A stretch of 64,000 nucleotides of DNA from Alkalihalobacterium sp048323755. Its GTDB lineage: Bacteria; Bacillota; Bacilli; Bacillales; Bacillaceae_F. A program made the position numbers and the translations under genes. Below are positions 10,301-19,605 of this stretch, piece by piece. The number at the start of each line of letters is the position of its first letter. The stretch's first letter is position 1. The stretch spans positions 42,229 through 106,228 of the forward strand of contig NZ_JBLWFS010000013.1 of assembly GCF_048323755.1 (NCBI RefSeq), in the 5' to 3' direction. Under the pieces are notes generated by a model that saw only the letters and a program-made list of their open reading frames with translations, was not told where the DNA came from and did no database searches.

Positions 10301-10867
10301 TTGGAGGACGGAATCATCCTGCAATAAATTGTGTGGCAATAACAGTTCGGTATAATCGTTAATCTTTTCAAACATAATCGGTAAAATTGTATGTAATGCG
10401 TTGCATTGCTTAATAAGTAAGTATTTAAACAACCCTTCTCTGTCGTTTGCATCTTGAAGACGATATAGCCTATCCAAGTTAATGTCTAGATTGATGTTTT
10501 GTGCTTCTGCTAAAATGTCCGGCTCTGATTTCCAGGGCTGTTCTGAGGAAAGGACCCTCACACCTGTTGGCAAGTAATCATTCACTTCCATAAAACGAAG
10601 GGCTATCAAACGGTTAAACCACGTATAAGCTACCTCTTCAATAATTTGCTCGTAGCCTTTTTCTTTTATTTTTTCAATAAGCTCTTCTCGTTGCTTTAGT
10701 TCAAAAAAGGGGAAAATTCTTTGATTGACGCGGAAGCCTCCTTCAAAGACTTCCGCTTCTTTGATCTCGCCTGGAGTTATTCCAAGTTCATACGCTTTTT
10801 GTTCGATATCAATAACCAGCTGAGTTCGGGCTTGGACAGCGAATTTTCGAATAGCAGATTTATTCAT
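7352..10867 (-). CDS. pglX: BREX-1 adenine-specific DNA methyltransferase PglX
   Basis: A 1171-residue protein, the usual size for PglX. It carries the SAM-binding motif I (DPCMGSGH, 309-316) and the N6-adenine methyltransferase motif IV NPPY (493-496), with a long C-terminal target-recognition region. In BREX systems PglX methylates adenine in a short non-palindromic site, marking self DNA. The ATG at 10867 follows GAAGGAGAA. It lies 19 bases after brxC, so the two are surely co-transcribed. The gene is intact: no stop, frameshift or phase-variable repeat. What is odd is the absence of pglZ and brxL downstream, where they normally follow; instead there is a palindromic repeat and then a kinase gene. 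Confidence 0.92.
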   Translation of the reverse strand: MNKSAIRKFAVQARTQLVIDIEQKAYELGITPGEIKEAEVFEGGFRVNQRIFPFFELKQREELIEKIKEKGYEQIIEEVAYTWFNRLIALRFMEVNDYLPTGVRVLSSEQPWKSEPDILAEAQNINLDINLDRLYRLQDANDREGLFKYLLIKQCNALHTILPIMFEKINDYTELLLPHNLLQDDSVLQLLVSLIPEEDWKDQVEIIGWLYQFYISEKKDEVFAGLKKKQKVTKENIPAATQLFTPKWIVQYMVENSVGRLWLDAQSNEELKGTWNYYIEETKQDAHVQAQLDSLKPTELKPEEIKVLDPCMGSGHILVYAFDVLYDIYVKAGYSPREIPKLILENNLYGLDIDDRAAQLAYFALMMKARSYNRRLFKDAIQVNVCSIQESNGIPSEAVDYFIDATNVEMDATIQIDLSHFIASFHDAKEYGSILKLENLQLTAVEQRLEEIRTNDSTNLFEAQYRDLILETIPPLLQQAKLLTRKYDVVITNPPYMGIGNMNPNVKRYIEKHYNEYSNDLFTVFMEQMHELGTNASYIATINQHSWMFLSSYERVRLFLMDTQSIVSMVHLGARAFEEIGGEVVQTTSYITRNTPIEDFTSCFINLVSFGTVEKEQELLDTDNWFIKKVEEFKGIPKYPFAYWTNKTMLENFKMYPSIDSVIDNVGSGNKTANNDRFLRFVWEVNQEDMNKRWFLYAKGGRLRKWYGNLETIIDWSDEAKAFYRENPTSNLLNQEYWFKDGITYTDLTTRAFNARVLSSDTLFDMAGPALLIENEDDRLYLLGLLNSVVANEVFKLLNSGLHVKLNDVVRVPFVSPPDDMKEQVIAIVRENIRMVKEDWDSFETSVDFKKHPFLLHNRSTLEETFTNWGNYKTAQFERLKANEEQLNEMFIQLYRLEGEYSSAVKEDELSIRIAERERDVKSFISFAVGCMFGRYSLDEEGLVFAGGTLKPSCYETFNAEKDNVIPITDEEYYDDDIITRFVNFLQVTFGEEQLEENLEWIANALNKKATESPRQAIRRYFIKDFYKDHLHFYKKRPIYWQFDSGKQNGFKALIYMHRYDEGLVARVRTEYLHLVQRNYEAELVRLNTFLSEDISAREKTIANKRIDTLEKQLIETQHYDQVIAHIANKCIMIDLSAGVKKNYMQFQNIKIVQADNKPGTRMNVLANVKF

Positions 10868-10886
10868 ATAATTCTCCTTCTCATCC

Positions 10887-13800
10887 TTAAATTAACCGAA
10901 TGATTGAATCTTCTTTTAATTCTTTTTTGAGGCGCTCACGCAGCTGTTCAAGCAGATTGTCAATCTCTTGTTCATTTTCAATCGTTGTTGTTTCCCTCAA
11001 GAGATTCGACATGCTTACATTTAGAGTCGTTTTCGGTTTAAACTCCGGGTTGGGTTTGTCCAATTTTACTGTTTTTCCAGACGGTATTGTTAGTGTAAAT
11101 CGTGCTTCTTGTGACTGTATTTGTTTCGCTTCTTTTGCATAAATTTCATTAAATGAGCGAAGCTTTAATCGGTCGCATTCTTCTTTCATGGCAATGGCTT
11201 CATAAAAGTTGTTCACTGTTTCTAATCGGTGTGATAAATCATCAAAGCGCTCTTTAACGATCGGTAAAAGTTCGTCTTGAAATGGCTTTGTAGAAAGTTC
11301 TTTAATAACTCTTTCATAATCCGCCTTAATCACTTCCCGCACAGGACCACACTCTCGTTCTAATAATTCCGTGAATTTTTCAACAAACTGTTTGATTAAA
11401 ACTGGTAATCGATAAATGTTGCCGTACGGGTTCGCTTGCTGAACAATTATTTTCATGTCTCTAATTGTTTTTGTGATCTTGTCGTCCATAACGTAAGATC
11501 GATTTTTCTCGAAAAGTTCAATTTTTTCAAGTGCATCGTCAAAAATGGGTTGTTGTTCTTCAAAGAAATGGTTTATATCTTTTCTATCATCAACATAATC
11601 TAGAATATCTTCTTTTAATTGAAAGGACATTTTGAACCATGTGAGCGTGTCAGTAATTGCTAGCAGTTCTTTAAAAGTACGCTGTGCTTCTAGTAAAAGG
11701 TCTTTTCCTGGATAAGGCTGTTTGTCATAGCGAGCTAAATACCTTTTAATAACTGAATCAAGCTCTTTTTCTACTATTGAATTAAAATATCTTCGCAAAC
11801 GCTCTTCGTCTGCAGGGAGCGCAGCCTCACCTGTTAACTCTTTAGATAGATTTTTAATATTGTTTATATATTTCGCCGCTATTTTCTCTCGTTCATTTAT
11901 GACCGTTCGCTCAATGTAATCTCGTTTTGTTAAGTAATTTAGAACATCTTTATCCTCTAGCTGGATCTGCTGTTCGTCTAAAAGTAATTTAATTTCTTGT
12001 GATTTAAACAACTTAATGACAGAAGCGACGATATCATATTCAAGCCAACCGTATGGAATGTTGGAAAAGAACGTTAGGACATTCTTCATAGTAATCGGAA
12101 GATCTCGCTGGCTATTTCTCCTAATATAAGCATTTAATTCAGCTAGTGCTAGCTTATTCGGATCTTCATCAATAAAAGATAGTTGTTCGTTTGTCCTTTC
12201 CAATAATGAGGATAAATCTTTTAATGAATTTGTATGTTGTATCATTTGGTTAAGCTTATGATAAAGGGCCTCAATCAGAACTTTGATCGCTTCATTTATT
12301 CGCTCTTCAGGTTTTTTTGATTTCACTTTAAACACTTGATTATTTACATAGAGGTTAGCCTCTTTTAGTCCTTCAATTAAAAGTGTTTTGACTCGTTTCT
12401 TCCTTTCTGTTGACTCGTTTCTTTTTTTCAACTTAATTTCGTCAATGGTTGGTGTTGTTGCCGTTCCGCCCGCTTTCCTTAAATAAACATCTATCTTTTT
12501 CGCTTGGTCCATTTCTTCGAACAACGTCGTATCTGGTGGAAGTTTAATAATTAAATTATTTTCACGCATTGACATCGATTTGAGTTCCGCATCGTGAATT
12601 GCGTTTAACCCTTCAAAGTATGGAGTTATAATCTTCACACCAAACAGATGACCTTGTTGATGTAAGGCAAGATCATCAATATATGTGTTAAACGGAAAAT
12701 GATAGCGAGTTGAATAACGAAACTTTTTCTCATTATAGATATCTTCAAAGATTAAGTGCCCGATTTCCCGTGTCGTTTCAGAAAAATCAATAGGTATGCT
12801 TTTAATTTCACGATTGACATTTTGTTCATCATTCGTTAGAAAAATGTACTCTTCGCCGTTTTTCTGTATAAATGTTTCGCCGATGAGTCGTTGCAAGGAA
12901 CTATGAATATTCTTCATTTTTTCGACTTTATCCTCATCGATATTTTCCACAAGCAACGTTGTGATGTTTTCAATATTTGCTGGTATTTCTTTTACGTATT
13001 TAACTAAAAACAAGAGTTGCAAAACTTCAACATCTTCGTCTGTTAAACGGATATTTTGTTTCGCTTGAGCAATCACCGAGCGAATATTCGCATCAAGGAA
13101 AGCTTCAATCGTTTCATAAAAAGCGGAAAACGGGACGAGTGTTCCTACTTCATCCGAAGCATGGGCAATAACAGACTCCTGAAAAGCACTTAATAAGGAA
13201 CGCTCTCCTTCAGATAAGCTTTTTCCTGCAGCACCGTGAACACGTACTCCAGTGAATACTTTTTGTAATAAGTTAAATTGATAAGGAACAAATGGATATA
13301 CATTAATAAAATCGATTTCATCAGCGAACGATTTCATTTCAGGTGTATCTTTAAACGTTATTAAATTATTAATGATTGAGCGCTTATGCGGATATAACAA
13401 TTGCAATGTTTGCTTTGCTGTCTCATTTTTTTCAAGTATCCGTTTACGAATGACTTCATCAACATTTGCACTCGATAAACTTAGTCTTGTGTTAAAGCGA
13501 CCTTGTATTTTAGAAAAATCATCGCCTTTTACTTTCGTAATCGAATCGATTTCTTGTTGGCTCGTTACTAACACCCAGCACTTTCCGCCGCAATAAACTC
13601 CTAATTGCTCCACTACGGTCTGAAGGTTCAACATGAGTTGAGTGTCGTCGCCAATGTATTGACCCATTTCATCAACGAGGAATAGCACCTGATGATTGGT
13701 AGCTTGGCTTTCTATATATTCATTGACGCGTTGAGCGAATTTTTCAATACTTAAACTATAATTATCTTCAGCCTTGTTGTACCAATGTCTCGCTGCCTCT

Positions 13801-14456
13801 TCACTCATTTTTGTTGTTTTGGCTAACGCTTCAACAATCGCATCTTCTACGTAGTAAAAGTTTTCACGAGATTGTTCCCATGTCGAGCCTGAGATTGATT
13901 CGAATGTGGACTTAAAAGTCTCATACACGTTTTCTTTCACTAATTGTCGCTCTAAATCAGCAACCCACGGAACGGAACCACAAAGGCCTTCCATTTCATT
14001 AAATGCTTTATTAAATACTCTTAAAATAGAGTCCTTATTTAGTTTGGAGTCAGAATCTGACTTGGCATCAATATTAAAAAGGATCACATCGTTCGTGAAT
14101 TTGGAAACGTCTTTCATGTTTTCTAAAAGCTTTGCATCATAAATTTTATCTTCAAAAAAAGATAGTGCCTCTCTATCTTTTATTTCTTTATTAGCTAAAA
14201 GGTACGATAATATTTTCAGAAAGTGCGATTTACCAGAACCAAAAAATCCCGAAATCCAAACACCCATTTTATCCGTATGGCCTAGTACTCCACTTTTGTA
14301 TGCCTCAAAAAATTCTTCAAAGTGTTCAGATAGCTCATTTGTAACAACATACTCATCCAATTCTTGATAGACGTTGGTTTCATCATCTTGACCAACTTTA
14401 ATGACACCTTTTATATCCCGGTCAATCGGCTTTTGAAACATATCTTTAATGTGCAT
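10887..14456 (-). CDS. brxC: BREX system P-loop protein BrxC
   Basis: About 1189 residues. The N-terminus (IKDMFQKPIDR) matches the family opening, and an AAA-type Walker A GFFGSGKS sits at about 72-79 with a Walker B-like LFLVDEMGQYIG near 262-273. BrxC is the large ATPase of BREX phage defence and associates with the PglX/BrxB/PglZ machinery. I chose the ATG at 14456 because GGGGG is 6 bases upstream; an ATG at 14462 is directly against it. It is the first gene of a two-gene unit with pglX. Normally brxA and brxB precede brxC, but upstream there is only about 110 bp of non-coding DNA and then a deleted kinase pseudogene on the other strand. Confidence 0.92.
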   Translation of the reverse strand: MHIKDMFQKPIDRDIKGVIKVGQDDETNVYQELDEYVVTNELSEHFEEFFEAYKSGVLGHTDKMGVWISGFFGSGKSHFLKILSYLLANKEIKDREALSFFEDKIYDAKLLENMKDVSKFTNDVILFNIDAKSDSDSKLNKDSILRVFNKAFNEMEGLCGSVPWVADLERQLVKENVYETFKSTFESISGSTWEQSRENFYYVEDAIVEALAKTTKMSEEAARHWYNKAEDNYSLSIEKFAQRVNEYIESQATNHQVLFLVDEMGQYIGDDTQLMLNLQTVVEQLGVYCGGKCWVLVTSQQEIDSITKVKGDDFSKIQGRFNTRLSLSSANVDEVIRKRILEKNETAKQTLQLLYPHKRSIINNLITFKDTPEMKSFADEIDFINVYPFVPYQFNLLQKVFTGVRVHGAAGKSLSEGERSLLSAFQESVIAHASDEVGTLVPFSAFYETIEAFLDANIRSVIAQAKQNIRLTDEDVEVLQLLFLVKYVKEIPANIENITTLLVENIDEDKVEKMKNIHSSLQRLIGETFIQKNGEEYIFLTNDEQNVNREIKSIPIDFSETTREIGHLIFEDIYNEKKFRYSTRYHFPFNTYIDDLALHQQGHLFGVKIITPYFEGLNAIHDAELKSMSMRENNLIIKLPPDTTLFEEMDQAKKIDVYLRKAGGTATTPTIDEIKLKKRNESTERKKRVKTLLIEGLKEANLYVNNQVFKVKSKKPEERINEAIKVLIEALYHKLNQMIQHTNSLKDLSSLLERTNEQLSFIDEDPNKLALAELNAYIRRNSQRDLPITMKNVLTFFSNIPYGWLEYDIVASVIKLFKSQEIKLLLDEQQIQLEDKDVLNYLTKRDYIERTVINEREKIAAKYINNIKNLSKELTGEAALPADEERLRRYFNSIVEKELDSVIKRYLARYDKQPYPGKDLLLEAQRTFKELLAITDTLTWFKMSFQLKEDILDYVDDRKDINHFFEEQQPIFDDALEKIELFEKNRSYVMDDKITKTIRDMKIIVQQANPYGNIYRLPVLIKQFVEKFTELLERECGPVREVIKADYERVIKELSTKPFQDELLPIVKERFDDLSHRLETVNNFYEAIAMKEECDRLKLRSFNEIYAKEAKQIQSQEARFTLTIPSGKTVKLDKPNPEFKPKTTLNVSMSNLLRETTTIENEQEIDNLLEQLRERLKKELKEDSIIRLI

Positions 14457-14621
14457 AAACATCCCCCTCGCCCTCTCATTTTACACTTATTCATAATGTC
14501 GGTAAATGCAAAAGGAGTCCTTGTCGGAATGTGAAATTGAATTTACAAAGGTAGTCTATTAAGCCAATAATTGTTATATAAGGATATAAATGATATGATT
14601 AGTAGATTAAAGGAGGTTTTC

Positions 14622-15153
14622 ATGAGTATAGCTACAAAAACCATAGCGCTAACAGAGAATATGCAAGTGAATGAAGGTTCACACATTCTCTATTTTTACC
14701 AGTCTGAACAATTATATTTAGACAACCTCGTTTCATTTATTGTTAATGCTATTGATTTAAATCAACATGCAATTGTTATCGAAACACCGAAGCGTTTTGA
14801 GTCCGTCTTACAAAAGTTAACTGACCAAATAAGTAAAGATCAATACGAAATTGATCATCTCTAACCTATTAAGTAATGCCATTAAATACAGCTTTGAGGA
14901 CAGTACGATTTACCTAAATAGTTTTATTGAAAACGACAGGCTCGTCCTCGATATTATTGATCAAGGCATCGGGATTTCACCTGATAACTTGGAAAAGCTC
15001 TTTCAAAAATATCATAAATTAAATGAAGAAGAAGCGGGTCAAGGGATCGGCTTATTTATGGTTTATAAACTGGTTAATCATTTTAAAGGTGACATTACAG
15101 TTGAAAGTGAATTAGGAAAAGGTACTTCAGTCCGCCTCATGTTCCCAATTTAG
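14622..15153 (+). pseudogene. Remnant of a MEDS-domain sensor histidine kinase (internal deletion + frame change)
   Basis: Two out-of-frame pieces. Bases 14622-14864 encode about 80 residues resembling the start of a MEDS (DcmR-type sensory) domain, with GSHILYFYQSEQLYLDNL; the ATG has AAGGAGG 6 bases upstream. Bases 14851-15153 encode the end of a histidine kinase ATPase domain: N box NLLSNAIKYS, G1 DQGIGIS, G2 GQGIGLFMVYKL. The junction falls at about 14845-14865, where MEDS sequence runs straight into the N box in another frame, so roughly the second half of MEDS, any linker and the phosphoacceptor helices are gone. A working kinase is unlikely. It sits next to the truncated BREX locus. 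Confidence 0.75.
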
Positions 15154-15261
15154 TCATTACATATATCCTACCCATAACCGCACTAAGCTTTCTCATTATA
15201 AGGATAGTATGCTTATTGCAATTCACTATATATGGCTATTAAGATTAATTAATCATAAAGA

Positions 15262-15295
15262 AACCGGGTAAGACATGAGTTTGCCTTACCCGGTT
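15262..15295 (-). terminator. Terminator of the marR-MATE operon
   Basis: Perfect 11-bp stem (AACCGGGTAAG at 15262-15272 with CTTACCCGGTT at 15285-15295) followed on the minus strand by UUUCUUUA. It lies 16 bases past the MATE stop. Confidence 0.75.
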
Positions 15296-15310
15296 ATACA
15301 ACGGATCTGC

Positions 15311-16726
15311 TTAGTTACTGGATTGGGTCGCCTCCTTGTATTTAACGGCCTCTTGTTGACTACTTTCGTCACTGCTTCCTTCATTGGAGAGAAACGTCCC
15401 ACGATGGCGGTACAATAGATACCCAGCTAATAAGAAAGAGAAGAAGTCTGCAATCGGAAATGCTAACCAAACACCTGTTGTACCGATAAAGTGTGGCAAA
15501 ATTAATACGAGTGGAATTAAGAAAAGAAATTGTCTTGATAAAGATAAGATTAACGCAAGTTTTGCTTTCCCTAGCGCTTGATATAGTCCACTACTAATGA
15601 TTTGAATTCCAATTAAAAACACTGCTGCAAACATCACTCTCATCGATTCTACTCCTGCTTCAATTACCGCCTGATCTGAAGTGAATATAGACATTAGGAA
15701 TGATGGGAAAAACATGACGATAAGAAATACAGCAACCGACATTATCGTCGTAATCTTCAGGCTGAGCAAGACCGTCTCTCGTAACCGCGCAAAATTCTTG
15801 GCTCCATAGTTATAACCGACAATTGGCTGCATCCCCTGCATAATTCCTGCCATTGGCATAAAGGACATCATAATAATTCGTTGAATGATTCCGAATACCC
15901 CAACGTAGAATTCACCGCCAAAACGGATAAGCATGGCATTGATTGATATCATCATCAAGCTTCCTGCTGCCTGTTGGACAAATGCAGGAAGGCCAACGAG
16001 GGTAATTTCCTTTACGAGTGCGAGCTTTAATTTAAAATCGGCTATCGTTAACGATAACGTACTCTTACCAGATAGAAAATATTGAATGACCATAACACTT
16101 GTAACCACTTGAGAAATAACGGTCGCATAAGCCGCCCCACGAACGCCCATGTTCAATCCGAAAATAAAAATGGCATCGAGAATGATATTAAGCACCGAAG
16201 GAATAATCATCGCCATCATCGCAAAACGAGCATTTCCTTCTGAACGTATAATACTATTTGTTGCAAATCCAAATGTAAAAAACAATGTTGCTAATAAAAT
16301 CGGGAACATGTATTCGACAGCATACGGTAAGATATCAGGTGTAGCCCCGAATAAAATGAGAACGGGTTCTAAAAAGGTAAATGCTCCGACAAACCCTAAA
16401 ACACTGAGTAAGAGGATAAGCGTTAAAACATTTCCGAACACTTTGTTTGCTTCTTTTTCCTTTCTTTCGCCTAGCCTTCGCGAAATGACTGAGGCACCAC
16501 CGATCCCCATTGCTGCTGAAATGGCCATCATGATCATCATGAGGGGGAATGAGATGGTTACCCCAGCAACTGCTGAAATCCCGACACCGTAGGAAATAAA
16601 GATCGTATCAATGACATTGTATAGCGCCATAACGACCATACCGATAATAGCCGGAATTGATAAGCTTTTTAATAATTTTGGAATTGGTTCTGTCCCGAGC
16701 CGTTCACTCTGGAATTTTTGTTTCAT
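15311..16726 (-). CDS. MATE-family multidrug efflux transporter (MepA-like)
   Basis: A 471-residue integral membrane protein with about twelve hydrophobic helices in two homologous halves, typical of MATE cation/drug antiporters; the opening LGTEPIPKLLKSLSIPAIIGM is characteristic of the MepA/NorM-like branch. It would export cationic drugs or metabolites using a sodium or proton gradient. The C-terminal tail after about residue 445 is hydrophilic and variable. It is second in an operon behind a MarR-family gene (37-base gap), as with mepR-mepA, and ends at a strong hairpin. Substrate range is not predictable here. Confidence 0.88.
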   Translation of the reverse strand: MKQKFQSERLGTEPIPKLLKSLSIPAIIGMVVMALYNVIDTIFISYGVGISAVAGVTISFPLMMIMMAISAAMGIGGASVISRRLGERKEKEANKVFGNVLTLILLLSVLGFVGAFTFLEPVLILFGATPDILPYAVEYMFPILLATLFFTFGFATNSIIRSEGNARFAMMAMIIPSVLNIILDAIFIFGLNMGVRGAAYATVISQVVTSVMVIQYFLSGKSTLSLTIADFKLKLALVKEITLVGLPAFVQQAAGSLMMISINAMLIRFGGEFYVGVFGIIQRIIMMSFMPMAGIMQGMQPIVGYNYGAKNFARLRETVLLSLKITTIMSVAVFLIVMFFPSFLMSIFTSDQAVIEAGVESMRVMFAAVFLIGIQIISSGLYQALGKAKLALILSLSRQFLFLIPLVLILPHFIGTTGVWLAFPIADFFSFLLAGYLLYRHRGTFLSNEGSSDESSQQEAVKYKEATQSSN

Positions 16727-16763
16727 GTTGTTTGAACCTTCTTTCTATATAACTAGTAACGTA

Positions 16764-17192
16764 TTACTTTTGTAAATTTAACGCTAATTTCTTTAACCAG
16801 ATAATTAAAATCTTTTGTTCTTCTTTAGATAGGCCGTTGACCAGCTCTTCTTCTAGTCGGCCAATGTCATTCCATAACGTATCTTCTAGCACTCTACCTT
16901 TTTCAGTTAAAATGATCGTCTTGCTTCTTCTGTCACTTTCATTATCTCTTTTTTCAATAAGCTCTTTTTTTAACATCGAGTCAATGATTCCATTCATCGT
17001 CGGTGCTTTAATTAATAGTCTCTTTTGGAGCTCAGACTGAAGGAGATCACCGTGGGCATGAAGTAAATAAATTACTTTTGCTTGAGCTACTGTTAATCCA
17101 TATTCACTTAGTTTTTCATTGTATAAGTTTTGCAGGAGATGGCCGACAACACCAATGTGGTAACCGACCCTCTCATCTATATTCCGTTCCAA
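16764..17192 (-). CDS. MarR-family transcriptional regulator
   Basis: A 142-residue winged-helix protein: helix-turn-helix (LQSELQKRLLIKAPTMNGIIDSM, about 52-74) followed by the wing with DNESDRRSKTIILTEKG, the conserved D-x-R-D/S-x-R pattern of MarR. It probably represses the downstream MATE pump gene until a ligand binds. The start is TTG at 17192; no nearby ATG fits the family length. GGGGGC lies about 10 bases upstream. It is the first gene of the pair. Ligand unknown. Confidence 0.87.
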   Translation of the reverse strand: MERNIDERVGYHIGVVGHLLQNLYNEKLSEYGLTVAQAKVIYLLHAHGDLLQSELQKRLLIKAPTMNGIIDSMLKKELIEKRDNESDRRSKTIILTEKGRVLEDTLWNDIGRLEEELVNGLSKEEQKILIIWLKKLALNLQK

Positions 17193-17370
17193 TTTTATTA
17201 GCCCCCTAACTAATTCTATTCTGTTATTTTATAAAAATTTGTAGTTTCCCGCAATGGATTTGTGTTATTTTCAAGTAAAGAACATTAGCGTCCTAACTAT
17301 TCTATTTATGAAAGAATGAGGGAATCAATTCAATTGCTGATTAATAGCCGGCACCTTGAAGGATATACTA

Positions 17371-17416
17371 AAAGAAAAAAAGCCTTCCCCCATGAGTAAG
17401 AGGTTCAGCTTTTGAA
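17371..17416 (-). terminator. Weak possible terminator of the HAD phosphatase gene
   Basis: On the minus strand a GC-rich imperfect hairpin (AGC...CCTC with GGGGG...GCT) is followed by seven U residues. The internal loop makes the call weak. Apart from this and a GGCACCTTGAAGG half-repeat at about 17350, I see nothing in the 417-base gap 17193-17609. Confidence 0.35.
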
Positions 17417-17609
17417 GCGTTTCTTATAAATTATAAATGGTATTCTAATAAGCAAAAGTTTCACAAGTAATATTTATAGAGCTCACTTTACCCAATATCA
17501 GGAATTTTTGGACACAAGCTGCAGATTCGAGAAGCTCTACCTTAATCTCAGTGTATGTTCTATCTACAGGTATTGGATGACCCTTTTAAACACGTGTAGA
17601 AAATCTAAT

Positions 17610-18362
17610 TTATAATGCCCATTTTCGTATGGCAACAGCAACACCGTCTTCTATATTGGAAGACGTGACCCAGTCAGCAGACTCTTTTACGAAGGGTTGA
17701 GCATTTCCCATCGCGACACCGATGCCTGCTTCTTTTATCATTGCTAAGTCATTAAGACTATCTCCCATTGCCATGACATTATCCATTGTAATGCCTAATC
17801 GTTCACACACTTTTTCAATCGCTTTCGCTTTATTCACACCCGCTGCATTAATTTCAAGATTCGTCGGACTAGAATTACTAATTTCAAGTGCATCGTTTTG
17901 CTTTAACTCGTTTAATATCATATCTCTTACTTGATCATCTTTAATGTCAAATCCAAACTTCATCCATTCGTGCGAAGAAAAATCATCAGGAAATTGCTCA
18001 CGCCAGACGTTATCCACTGATGCAGCCCAACAGTGTGTATTATGTTTTTGCTTTAATTTGTACATATGCTCAACAAACGAAAAGTCAAGTAGCTGTCTCT
18101 CAATAAGATTTCCCTTCTCGTCCCAGATTTCACTCCCATTCACTGTTATTAGGTAGGAGCTAAGGGACAATGAATTCACAAGGTCATCGCAGGTCATTCT
18201 CGTCCGGCCTGTACTAATGACAACGTGGATCCCTTTTTGTTCCGCTTCTCTAATGGCTTTCCGGTTTTGCTCAGAAATCTCATGTTGTTTATTTAAAAGG
18301 GTTCCATCCATATCAATCGCTATTAATTTAATGTCTTTATTGCTGCTATTCAAGTTTTCCAT
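17610..18362 (-). CDS. Cof-type HAD-superfamily phosphatase
   Basis: About 250 residues of the Cof/IIB haloacid dehalogenase subfamily. Motif I is DMDGTLL near the N-terminus, motif II is STGRT, and motif III/IV is MGDSLNDLAMI followed by GVAMGNA. Such enzymes dephosphorylate sugar phosphates, flavin intermediates or nucleotides in the cytoplasm; the specific substrate cannot be told. I chose ATG 18362 because GAGGAGAG ends 5 bases upstream; an upstream TTG at 18377 would overlap that ribosome site. It appears monocistronic. Confidence 0.85.
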   Translation of the reverse strand: MENLNSSNKDIKLIAIDMDGTLLNKQHEISEQNRKAIREAEQKGIHVVISTGRTRMTCDDLVNSLSLSSYLITVNGSEIWDEKGNLIERQLLDFSFVEHMYKLKQKHNTHCWAASVDNVWREQFPDDFSSHEWMKFGFDIKDDQVRDMILNELKQNDALEISNSSPTNLEINAAGVNKAKAIEKVCERLGITMDNVMAMGDSLNDLAMIKEAGIGVAMGNAQPFVKESADWVTSSNIEDGVAVAIRKWAL

Positions 18363-18716
18363 TACTTCTCTCCTCAATATTTATTTTAGGGTTACAATAT
18401 ATACAAACGTGTACTATGTAATTTATTTGGAGTAACTCCTTATCGATCGTACTGATTGGAAATACTTTTCGATTGTCTTTACCCGGATTTAATTAGGGTC
18501 TCTTATTATTAGTACCTTTAATAAAACTCAAGAGATGGAATGAACATCCACACAACAACCTACAATTTTATTGTAACAAATATTTGAAGAAGAAACATGG
18601 AATTATTTACTGTAAAGGTTTCGTACGGGGATTTTATCATTTTGGGGTAAGATAATAAAAACACGCCGGTTCATTCATGGTTAGGTATTGATTCGCTGTG
18701 ATGTAGGAGGTTAACG

Positions 18717-19397
18717 ATGAGAAGGATATTGCCAGGTTCGATATTAACTTACAGCCAATATGGTCATGTGAAAATCCCCAAAGAAATAAAATGCAAATGT
18801 CCAGATTGTAGTAAAACAGCTCGCTTCTTACTTAAAGCGGATTACCAGGCAAATCGTACGGGATTGTTTTCAAAAGGAAATTGTCCAGAATGCAAATCAA
18901 GCTCTTCTTTTGTAATCATGCTCTCAGATTATCTAGATAAATCGAATGAGGACGTTGAAGTGTATATTTACGATCCTAAAACAACATTTGCTGAAGTAGA
19001 AAATCACACGAACATTCCAGACGATTTGATTCGTGCCTATCGTTCTGCACTAAACGTACATCAGTCTAAGGACCCTTCAGCGACAGCGGTTTTATCGAAG
19101 CGCGTTCTTGAAAGTGTCGTGAAAAGCTTCCTCGGTGATAAGGTAAAAGGACAGTCTTTATCCGAGCAAATCGAGCACTTACCAAAGCATCTTGATCTAA
19201 ATAAACCGATCACATCATTAACAAGCCTTGTTCATCCAGAAAGCCAGTTTCATCAAATTTTAGAATTGGAACGGGACTTGGATGAAGATATGGCCAGGTT
19301 GTTAATTGAGTTACTAGAAGGGATCATTGAATATTTATATATTCTCCCGTCGAAAATTGAAACAACGCATGATCGCATTCAACAACAACTCCACTAG
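18717..19397 (+). CDS. Zinc-ribbon protein with DUF4145-like domain
   Basis: A 226-residue protein. The N-terminus has two cysteine pairs (CKCPDC at about 26-31 and CPEC at about 58-61) consistent with a zinc ribbon. The C-terminal half (about 100-215) resembles the DUF4145 helical domain seen in some restriction or defence-linked proteins, with the segment SATAVLSKRVLESVV. The ATG has TAGGAGG 6 bases upstream and a terminator follows, so it is a single-gene unit. Function unknown; a nucleic-acid-related role is only a guess. The preceding gap 18363-18716 (about 350 bases) contains no feature I can support beyond a likely promoter. Confidence 0.7.
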   Translation: MRRILPGSILTYSQYGHVKIPKEIKCKCPDCSKTARFLLKADYQANRTGLFSKGNCPECKSSSSFVIMLSDYLDKSNEDVEVYIYDPKTTFAEVENHTNIPDDLIRAYRSALNVHQSKDPSATAVLSKRVLESVVKSFLGDKVKGQSLSEQIEHLPKHLDLNKPITSLTSLVHPESQFHQILELERDLDEDMARLLIELLEGIIEYLYILPSKIETTHDRIQQQLH

Positions 19398-19423
19398 TTA
19401 ATTCATTTACCCACTTACATATA

Positions 19424-19457
19424 GAAGTTGACCTTTGGACAAAGGGTCGACTTTTTT
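19424..19457 (+). terminator. Terminator after the zinc-ribbon gene
   Basis: Near-perfect stem AGTTGACCTTTG / AAAGGGTCGACT with a tight loop, followed by seven T residues, 27 bases past the stop codon. Confidence 0.88.
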
Positions 19458-19605
19458 TCATTGGCTCAAGTAACCCATTGTCTTTTTATTTTTTCCACAA
19501 CTAAACATTTCTCTCTTCTCTATAGGATTTGGTATAATAATTAGCATGAACAATTAGCCGGCTAGCTCCCGATTTTTTGATTAGAGAAGAAGAGAGGAAA
19601 AACGA

